Assembly: GCA_938003515.1 (NCBI GenBank)
Contig: CALKYL010000316.1
Location: 1-5,864 of the forward strand
Length of the DNA: 5,864 bases
Direction of reading: 5' to 3'
Origin: an uncultured bacterium
GTDB lineage: Bacteria; Planctomycetota; UBA1135; UBA2386
Below the pieces are notes generated by a model, which ran no database searches, was not told where the DNA came from, and worked only from the letters and a program-made list of their open reading frames with translations. Every line of letters begins with the position of its first letter. Within the stretch, counting starts at the first letter, position 1. Below are positions 1 through 5,080 of the stretch, one piece after another. The translations under genes were made by a program, and so were the position numbers.

Positions 1-885
1 CCCGAGGGTCTCGGGGTTGGGGTCTGTAGCCAGACCGGCCTCGTGCGCGGCGGCAACGAGTACGACTACCTGCTCGCGGCGGCGACCGGCGCGGGACCGG
101 CCGGCTTCGTCGCGGCGATCGCCGACGGCATGGGCGGCGTCGCCGGCGGCGCCGAGGCCAGCCGCACCGCCTTGCGGGCGCTCGGCGGCGCGCTGCTCGA
201 CGGCGCCGAGGGACCGGACGCCCAGCGCATGCGGCGCGCCTTCGCCGCCGCGAGCGAGCGCGTGCTCGAGGCGGCCGACGCGGTGCCGGCGCTGCGCGAC
301 ATGGGCACGACGATGACGGCCGTCTGGTTCGGGGACGGCCGCGCGGTCGTCGGCCACGTCGGCGACACGCGGCTCTACCGCGTGCGCGAGGGCGCGTGCC
401 GGCCGCTGACCGAGGACCACGCGGTCGGCGAAGGAGAGAGCCTGCTGACGCGGTGCATCGGCGGGGGCCAGGCCGACAGCACCGTCGACGAGGCGGAGTT
501 CGAGCTCGCCGCGGGCGACCGGTTCGTGCTGGTCAGCGACGGCGTCTGGAACGTCGTGCCCGAGGCCTCCTTCGCGCGGCTCGCCGCGTCCGGTCCACCC
601 GCCGCGGCGGCCGAACGGCTCGTGCAGGCGGCGCTGGACGGCGGCGGTCCCGACAACGCGACCGCGGTCGTCGTCGACGTGCGGGTGCCCGCGTTCGGCG
701 GTCGTACGACCGACGTCGATCTGCCCCGGACGGAGCGTCCGGGCGTGCGCGCGCAATGGCCGCGGCCCGTCTCGCTGCGCGTGCAGCTCTGGCCCTGGCT
801 CGTGCTCGCCGCGGCCGTGGTCGTGCTCGCCTGGGCCGGGCGCCGGCTGGTGGGCGTCGACGTGCTGCGGGAGCTGGGCGGGTAG
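1..885 (+). CDS. PP2C-family Ser/Thr protein phosphatase with C-terminal membrane helix (5' end outside window)
   Basis: Metal-dependent phosphatase predicted to remove phosphate from Ser/Thr residues on cytoplasmic or membrane proteins. The frame is open from base 1, and the family's N-terminal motif (TGLVRGGNE, bases 34-60) begins before the first possible GTG at 43, so the true start lies upstream and the gene is partial. Counting codons from base 1, visible PP2C motifs are NEYD at 19-22, DGMGG from Asp42, GDTRLY with Asp122, LTEDH, LTRCIGG, SDG with Asp180, and GPDNAT with Asp218. The Asp residues expected to hold the catalytic metals are therefore present, except that the usual N-E-D reads N-E-Y-D. 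A hydrophobic stretch at about 263-279 (LWPWLVLAAAVVVLAWA) predicts one membrane helix, followed by a short Arg-containing tail, so the catalytic domain is probably anchored on the inner face of the membrane. The stop is TAG at 883-885. No kinase partner is in view, and the substrate is unknown. Confidence 0.9.
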   Translation, partial: PEGLGVGVCSQTGLVRGGNEYDYLLAAATGAGPAGFVAAIADGMGGVAGGAEASRTALRALGGALLDGAEGPDAQRMRRAFAAASERVLEAADAVPALRDMGTTMTAVWFGDGRAVVGHVGDTRLYRVREGACRPLTEDHAVGEGESLLTRCIGGGQADSTVDEAEFELAAGDRFVLVSDGVWNVVPEASFARLAASGPPAAAAERLVQAALDGGGPDNATAVVVDVRVPAFGGRTTDVDLPRTERPGVRAQWPRPVSLRVQLWPWLVLAAAVVVLAWAGRRLVGVDVLRELGG

Positions 886-945
886 CCGGGGCCTCGCGGA
901 CTCCGCGCGTAGCCCGTTGCTCCGCCAACGCGCATGGGCAACGAT

Positions 946-997
946 GGGAGGGCCCCTCCGATCCCGGCCCTCCCGATCCGGGTTCCGACAGACCCGG
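946..997. repeat. Two tandem inverted repeats between the phosphatase and platform genes
   Basis: GGGAGGGCC (946-954) and GGCCCTCCC (966-974) are perfect 9-base complements around an 11-base loop. CCGGGT (978-983) and ACCCGG (992-997) form a second, 6-base stem with an 8-base loop. A smaller stem, CGCGG-ACT-CCGCG (895-907), lies just after the phosphatase stop. No T-run follows any of them, so a standard intrinsic terminator is not supported. If the next gene starts at 1009 they lie in its leader; if it starts at 934 they are coding. In GC-rich DNA some of this may be chance. Confidence 0.35.
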
Positions 998-1008
998 GCC
1001 GCCCGTCG

Positions 1009-2175
1009 ATGCCGAAGAAACTGCAGCGCCGCATCTCCGCTCCCAGAGCCTCTGCCGCGGCGGTGGCGACCCGACCGGCCGCCGCCGAGCCGGCGGGCGG
1101 CGGGCTGTCGCTGCCGTTCGGCAGGAACCGCGTGACCGCGCGCGTGCTCGCCGAGTTCACGAGCCAGCTCGCGGTGCTGCTCAACGCCGGCATTCCGATC
1201 ACGAAGAGCCTGCGCATCCTCGAGGGCCAGCTGCCGCAGGGCGCGATGAAGCGCATCGCGGGCTCGTTGCTCGAGGACGTCGAGGGCGGCACGGCGCTGT
1301 CCGAGGCGATGGCCAAGCACGACATGGTCTTCGATCCCCTCTACACCAACATGGTGCGCGCCGGCGAGGCGGGCGGCGTGCAGGAGGAGATCCTCAACCG
1401 GCTGAGCGGCTTCCTGACGCAGAGCGAGGCGATCAAGTCGCGCGTCAAGGGGGCGCTCGCCTACCCGGTGGCGATCCTCGTCGTCGCGGTGCTGGTGCTG
1501 CTGCTCGTGTTCGCGTTCGTCATCCCCAAGTTCAAGTCGGTGTTCGCGACGCTCGGCGAAGGCAACCTGCACTGGACGACCGAGCTCGTCATGGGCATCG
1601 GCGACCACCTGAAGGTCTGGTGGTGGTCGTACCTGCTCGGCGCCGTGCTGCTGCTGGCGCTGCACCGCCTGCTGCTCGCGAAGGTCGCCGGCTACCGCCG
1701 CGTCATGCACCGCATCGCGCTGCACGTGCCGCTGTTCGGCGGGCTCGTGCACAAGAGCCTCGTCGCGCGGTTCGCGCGCACCTTCGGCACGCTGATCCAG
1801 AGCGGCGTGCCGCACCTCGAGGCGCTGGAGATCCTGCACGCGTCGACCAACAACGTGCACATGCAGGGCGCGGTCGCCGACGTGCAGTCGTCGATCCGCG
1901 AGGGCGCCGGCTTCGCCGTGCCGATGGGCGAGAGCGGCATGTTCGACGACATCGTCGTCAACATGGTCGACGTCGGCGAGCAGACCGGCGAGCTCGACCG
2001 CATGCTGACCAAGGTGGCCGACCGCTACGAGACCGAGGTCGACCAGACGGTGGAGACGACGTTCAAGCTGATCGAGCCGATCCTGCTGGTCGTCATGGCC
2101 GTCGCCGTCGGCTTCATCGTGTTCGCGCTGTTCATGCCGCTCCTGACGATGATGCAGCAGATGAGCAAGAGATAG
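1009..2175 (+). CDS. GspF/PilC-family inner-membrane platform protein of type II secretion or type IV pili
   Basis: Polytopic inner-membrane protein that, in this family, sits at the base of the secretion or pilus machine and works with the assembly ATPase. I chose ATG 1009 (388 residues). ATG 934 would add 25 Pro-rich residues whose codons fit the gene less well and which span two inverted repeats; neither start has a clear ribosome binding site. Two T2SSF repeats are visible. The first begins at about 47 (LAEFTSQLAVLLNAGIPI) and carries GEAGGV from 119. The second begins at about 252 (VARFARTFGTLIQSGVP) and carries VGEQTGEL at 322-329. Predicted membrane helices are at about 149-175, 204-224 and 354-379, the usual three. 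Residues 1-43 are an Ala/Pro/Arg-rich linker, so the small N-terminal domain (F-x-Y-x-A...G) that opens most GspF proteins is missing. The stop is one base before the kinase gene. The sequence alone does not decide between type II secretion and type IV pilus. Confidence 0.93.
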   Translation: MPKKLQRRISAPRASAAAVATRPAAAEPAGGGLSLPFGRNRVTARVLAEFTSQLAVLLNAGIPITKSLRILEGQLPQGAMKRIAGSLLEDVEGGTALSEAMAKHDMVFDPLYTNMVRAGEAGGVQEEILNRLSGFLTQSEAIKSRVKGALAYPVAILVVAVLVLLLVFAFVIPKFKSVFATLGEGNLHWTTELVMGIGDHLKVWWWSYLLGAVLLLALHRLLLAKVAGYRRVMHRIALHVPLFGGLVHKSLVARFARTFGTLIQSGVPHLEALEILHASTNNVHMQGAVADVQSSIREGAGFAVPMGESGMFDDIVVNMVDVGEQTGELDRMLTKVADRYETEVDQTVETTFKLIEPILLVVMAVAVGFIVFALFMPLLTMMQQMSKR

Positions 2176-2176
2176 C

Positions 2177-3691
2177 GTGTCGCTCGCCTGGCGCATCCTG
2201 CTGCTGGCGCTGGCGCTCAACGTCGTCACCGTCGGCAGCGTGCAGTTCTTCCTGCACCACTCGCAGCAGCAGTGGTTCGAGAACCAGCGCGAGCTCCTGC
2301 GCGCGTCCGTCCAGGAGTCGTTCGCCGAGCTCGAGCGCGTCTACTCGCCGGCGGCGCTCAGCGACGCCGCCACCAGCGCGGCGGTCGTGCGGCGGCTCTT
2401 GCGCAGCCGCTCGACGCGCGAGCTCTACGACGACGTCATCGTGACCAGCGGCAGGCCGCCGTTCGCCGGGGTCTACCTCAACCCGCTCGGGGCGCTGCAC
2501 CGCGACCCCGACCGCTTCCGGCTGGAGGCGGTGGTCGCCGGCATGAGCGAAGCGCGCGAGACCGACGGGCTCGTGCCGGTCGCCGAGGGCTACTGCCAGG
2601 CGCTGCGCCAGCGCGGGGACGTCGTCGGCTACATCTGGTTCGTGCCGAAGTTCCGGCTGCGGCTGCCGACGTCGCTGCCGCTGTGGACGTCGATCCTGGG
2701 CGTCGCGGCCTCGACGCTGTTGTTCGGGGTCGTCCTGTTCTGGGGCACGCGGCGGCTGGTGCGGCGGCCGATGCAGGCGATCGGCGACGCGGCGACGGCG
2801 GTCGGTGCCGGGCGCTACGACGTGCGGCTGCCCGAGGAGGAGCGCATCCCCGAGCTGATGCCGCTGGTGTCGACCTTCAACCGCATGGCCGCGCAGGTCG
2901 AGACCCACACCACGACGCTGGAGCAGGCCGTGCGCGCGGCCGTGGCCGCCACCGAGCAGAAGGAGCGGGCGCTGGTGCAGAGCTCGCGGCTCGCGACGAT
3001 CGGCACGCTCGCGGCGGGCGTCGCGCACGAGGTCAACAACCCGATCGGGGGCATGCAGAACGCGGTCAACCGGCTGCGCACGGCCGACAACCTGACCGAG
3101 CGCCAGCGCGTCTACCTGCAGCTCGTGCACGACGGGCTGTCGCGCATCGCGCGCACCGCCCGACGGCTGCTCGAGTTCGCGCCGAAGGACGCGCGGCCGC
3201 GGCCGTTCGACGTACGCGACGCGGTCGAGGGCGCGCGCGCGCTCGTAGACCACCGGCTCCGGCAGGGACGGGTCGCGCTGCACGTCGACGTCGCCGACGA
3301 CCTGCCGCCGGTCCACGGCGACGCGCACGAGATCCAGCAGGTGATGCTCAACCTGTTCCTGAACTCGCTCGACGCGATCGGCGAGCGGCAGGGCACGGTG
3401 TCCGTCCGCGCGCGCGCGGCCGACGGCAGGGTGTCGATCGAGGTCGAGGACGACGGGCCGGGCATGGCCGAAGAGGACCTGCCGCGCGTCTTCGACCCGT
3501 TCTTCAGCAAGAAGGACCGGCCCGACGCGAGCGGGCTGGGCATGTTCATCAGCTACTCGATCGTGCAGAACCACGGCGGCTCGATGCGCGTCGAGTCCGT
3601 GCCCGGGCGCGGCTTCCGCACCGTCGTCGAGCTGCCGGCCGCGCCGGTCGGCGGCGGCGCTCAGCCCTCGGCGGCCGAGCCGCTGGCCTGA
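2177..3691 (+). CDS. Membrane-bound sensor histidine kinase (NtrB/PilS-like, HAMP-HisKA-HATPase)
   Basis: Sensor kinase of 504 residues that should autophosphorylate on His and pass phosphate to a response regulator. Helix 1 is at about 6-26 and helix 2 at about 166-190, enclosing a sensor region of roughly 140 residues outside the membrane that I cannot assign to a known fold. A HAMP segment follows (about 191-245), then a short coiled linker. HisKA has the H-box HEVNNPIGG with His284. HATPase shows the N-box (Asn396 in NLFLNSLDAI), G1 (Asp425-x-Gly427-x-Gly429), F-box FDPFFSKK from 439 and G2 (Gly453-Leu-Gly455). All catalytic motifs look intact. GTG 2177 follows the upstream TAG by one base with only a weak AAGAGA before it, so translation is probably coupled to the platform gene. 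Kinases with HEVNNP boxes often pair with sigma-54-type regulators, but none is in view. The last 31 bases overlap the end of the convergent GGDEF gene. Confidence 0.95.
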   Translation: MSLAWRILLLALALNVVTVGSVQFFLHHSQQQWFENQRELLRASVQESFAELERVYSPAALSDAATSAAVVRRLLRSRSTRELYDDVIVTSGRPPFAGVYLNPLGALHRDPDRFRLEAVVAGMSEARETDGLVPVAEGYCQALRQRGDVVGYIWFVPKFRLRLPTSLPLWTSILGVAASTLLFGVVLFWGTRRLVRRPMQAIGDAATAVGAGRYDVRLPEEERIPELMPLVSTFNRMAAQVETHTTTLEQAVRAAVAATEQKERALVQSSRLATIGTLAAGVAHEVNNPIGGMQNAVNRLRTADNLTERQRVYLQLVHDGLSRIARTARRLLEFAPKDARPRPFDVRDAVEGARALVDHRLRQGRVALHVDVADDLPPVHGDAHEIQQVMLNLFLNSLDAIGERQGTVSVRARAADGRVSIEVEDDGPGMAEEDLPRVFDPFFSKKDRPDASGLGMFISYSIVQNHGGSMRVESVPGRGFRTVVELPAAPVGGGAQPSAAEPLA

Positions 3692-3693
3692 GC
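3659..3693. repeat. Inverted repeat holding both stop codons of the convergent gene pair
   Basis: GCTCAG (3659-3664) and CTGAGC (3688-3693) are complementary. The right arm contains the kinase stop TGA (3689-3691); the left arm contains TCA (3661-3663), the stop of the minus-strand GGDEF gene. Nested inside is CTCGG-CGG-CCGAG (3667-3679). A folded transcript from either strand could slow or end transcription, but there is no T-run on either side, so a terminator role is only a guess. Confidence 0.4.
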
Positions 3694-4728
3694 CTCGGCG
3701 CCGCTGTAGAGCCAGACCTGGTTCTTGCCCCGGCGCTTGGCCTCCTGGAGCGCGCGGTTCGCGTTGCGGCGCAGCTGGTCGACGCTCGACGCGGAGCGGC
3801 CGTCGTAGCTGTCGACCCCGATCGAGACCGTGACCTGCCGCTGGTAGCCGCCGCTGTCGACCGTCATGCCGGAGATGCGTTGGCGGATGCGGAGCGCGGT
3901 CTGCACGGCCTCCGCGGGGCTGGTCTGCGGCAGCAGCACGCAGAACTCGTCCCCGCCGAAGCGGGCCGCGAAGTCGGTCTCGCGCACGTTGCCCTTCAGC
4001 GCGTCGGCGACCCGGCGCAGCACCTCGTCGCCGAACGCGTACTCGGTCGAGTCGTTCACGCCCTTGAAGTCGTCGACGTCGACGAGCAGCAGCGAGAGCG
4101 GGTTCTGGTGGCGCTGGGCGCGCTTCCACTCGAGCGCGAGGATGCGCTTCATCCACAGCTCGCTCGTCAGCCCGGTCTTGAAGTCGACGCTGACCTGGCT
4201 CTCGAGCTGGCGCGCGCGCGTCTGCAGCCCGCGGATCCGGCGGCGCGTCTCGAGCGCGAGCTCGACGCGGTGCACGCACTCGGCGGGCGAGCACGGCTTG
4301 AGCACGAAGTCGCGGAAGGGCACGTCGAGGCCGCGCGCGTCGGCCAGCGCCTGCAGGTCGTCGACCAGCAGGATGACCGGCACCGGGTCGTCCTCCTTCT
4401 GCAGGTGCTCGAGCAGCTGCAGTTCGACCCCGTCCTCGCACAGGACGAGCGGGTTGAGCAGCACGACGTCGGGCCGGCGCTCGCCGGCGAGCCGGTGGCT
4501 CTGGGCGAGCGAATCGCCGAGCCGCACCTCGTAGCCGCTGCGCGCGAGCGCGGTCGTCAGCTCGTCGAGCGGGTCGCGGTTGTGGTTCATGACCAGCACG
4601 ACCTGCGTGGTCGGCCGGCGCTCCGGTCCGGGCTCCTGCCCGCCGGACGTGCGAGGGGGATCGGTGCTGGGCACGTGGTCGGTAAGGCCTGCCCGGGCGG
4701 ACGCGGTGGCGGGATCGGCGGGGGGCAC
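3661..4728 (-). CDS. Diguanylate cyclase: degenerate receiver domain fused to GGDEF
   Basis: Soluble 355-residue protein predicted to make cyclic di-GMP from two GTP. Residues 1-41 are a Pro-rich, probably disordered leader. Residues about 42-160 have a receiver fold pattern (QVVLVMNHN, GYEVRLGDS, PDVVLLNPLVLCEDG, DFVLKP), but the phosphoacceptor Asp is Asn92, the acidic pair near the first strand is Asn48-His49, and the conserved Thr/Ser is Val122. Only Lys144 remains. A charged helix (about 153-182) links to GGDEF. There, Asp217 (VDVDDF), Asn225, Asp234 and the GGDEF signature at 258-262 are intact, and RETD at 249-252, five residues upstream, matches the product-inhibition site. The usual G-H after N-D-x-x reads E-Y (229-230). 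GTG 4728 is chosen because GAGG (complement of 4732-4735) precedes it, though only three bases away. GTG 4674 is an alternative that trims only the leader. The gene is convergent with the kinase, overlapping it by 31 bases. Confidence 0.94.
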   Translation of the reverse strand: MPPADPATASARAGLTDHVPSTDPPRTSGGQEPGPERRPTTQVVLVMNHNRDPLDELTTALARSGYEVRLGDSLAQSHRLAGERRPDVVLLNPLVLCEDGVELQLLEHLQKEDDPVPVILLVDDLQALADARGLDVPFRDFVLKPCSPAECVHRVELALETRRRIRGLQTRARQLESQVSVDFKTGLTSELWMKRILALEWKRAQRHQNPLSLLLVDVDDFKGVNDSTEYAFGDEVLRRVADALKGNVRETDFAARFGGDEFCVLLPQTSPAEAVQTALRIRQRISGMTVDSGGYQRQVTVSIGVDSYDGRSASSVDQLRRNANRALQEAKRRGKNQVWLYSGAEAQASGSAAEG

Positions 4729-4810
4729 GGGCCTCGTTGTCGTTGGCGAAGAGGGTGTGACTCGGTGGAGTTGGCGCGGCTGGCAGGCGAGTGCCCCGGA
4801 AACCCCGAAA

Positions 4811-4843
4811 CGCGCGTGGTCGAGCGGCTTCCGCGCGTGGTCG
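4811..4843. repeat. 12-base direct repeat with 21-base period
   Basis: CGCGCGTGGTCG occurs at 4811-4822 and again, identical, at 4832-4843. The 21-base offset is two turns of DNA and would place the copies on the same face, as for tandem regulator sites. ACGCGCG (4810-4816) and CGCGCGT (4832-4838) are also inverted complements, so a hairpin is possible instead. The repeat lies 83 bases upstream of the GGDEF start and 238 bases upstream of the rpsB start, so the GGDEF gene is the likelier target. No known factor is recognised. Confidence 0.45.
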
Positions 4844-4994
4844 CCGTAGCGGCCGCGGCGGGCCGTCGCCCGGTGCCGGGGTCCCTGAACCGCAGGCAGA
4901 GTCTAGCAGCCGGGGGCCGGTGCGGAAGGGGGCGGCCGCGGCCGCTCGGCGCGTCGCCGGCGTGGCTTGCGGCCGGCCGGGGCGCGGCGAACGC

Positions 4995-5022
4995 CTGACG
5001 GCATCGGGCCCGTTTCTACCAT
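4995..5022 (+). promoter_or_regulatory. Candidate housekeeping promoter for rpsB
   Basis: CTGACG (4995-5000) matches the -35 consensus TTGACA at four of six bases. TACCAT (5017-5022) matches the -10 consensus TATAAT at four of six, with a 16-base spacer. It sits at the edge of the least GC-rich part of the intergenic region and would give a leader of about 50 bases before the rpsB start. The consensus used is for the general sigma factor of well-studied bacteria, so the fit to this organism is uncertain. Confidence 0.33.
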
Positions 5023-5064
5023 CCTCGCCCCTCCATTTCCGTCCGCCACGACCGACTCCGAGGC

Positions 5065-5070
5065 AAGGAG
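5065..5070 (+). promoter_or_regulatory. Ribosome binding site of rpsB
   Basis: AAGGAG lies ten bases before GTG 5081. It is the strongest Shine-Dalgarno match in the window and fixes the rpsB start at a GTG, in agreement with the expected N-terminus of S2. Confidence 0.8.
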
Positions 5071-5080
5071 CCCGCAGCAC

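Larger units (their letters stand above)
4729..5080. other. 352-base divergent intergenic region between the GGDEF gene and rpsB
   Basis: No convincing gene is seen on either strand. The region should hold the promoters for the minus-strand GGDEF gene and the plus-strand rpsB gene. It contains a 12-base direct repeat (4811-4822, 4832-4843), very GC-rich sequence from about 4845 to 5010, then a less GC-rich stretch (about 5011-5040) where a promoter for rpsB is plausible, and a good ribosome binding site at 5065-5070. Short open frames here lack family resemblance, and one 30-codon frame (4757-4849) is Trp-rich simply because the direct repeat contains TGG. Confidence 0.7.

Noticed and set aside
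914..945. Possible promoter (TTGCTC ... AACGAT) before the platform gene
   Set aside because: The -10 match is only three of six bases and no other support exists.
396..2444. Long Arg/Ala-rich plus-strand open frame
   Set aside because: It is an out-of-frame shadow over the phosphatase, platform and kinase genes, all of which have clear family motifs in their own frames.
4814..4832. tRNA-like D-arm wording (GTGGTCGAGCGGCTT)
   Set aside because: No matching T-arm, anticodon arm or acceptor stem could be found around it.
4757..4849. Small 30-codon Trp-rich frame upstream of rpsB
   Set aside because: Its Trp residues come from TGG in the direct repeat and nearby G-rich sequence. No ribosome binding site and no recognisable product.
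4932..4945. GCGGCCGCGGCCGC palindrome in the intergenic region
   Set aside because: Simple GC-only self-complementary sequence of a kind expected by chance at this base composition.
2272..4998. Plus-strand open frame of about 900 codons
   Set aside because: It crosses the kinase gene out of frame and then runs antisense to the GGDEF gene; low-complexity composition and no motif.
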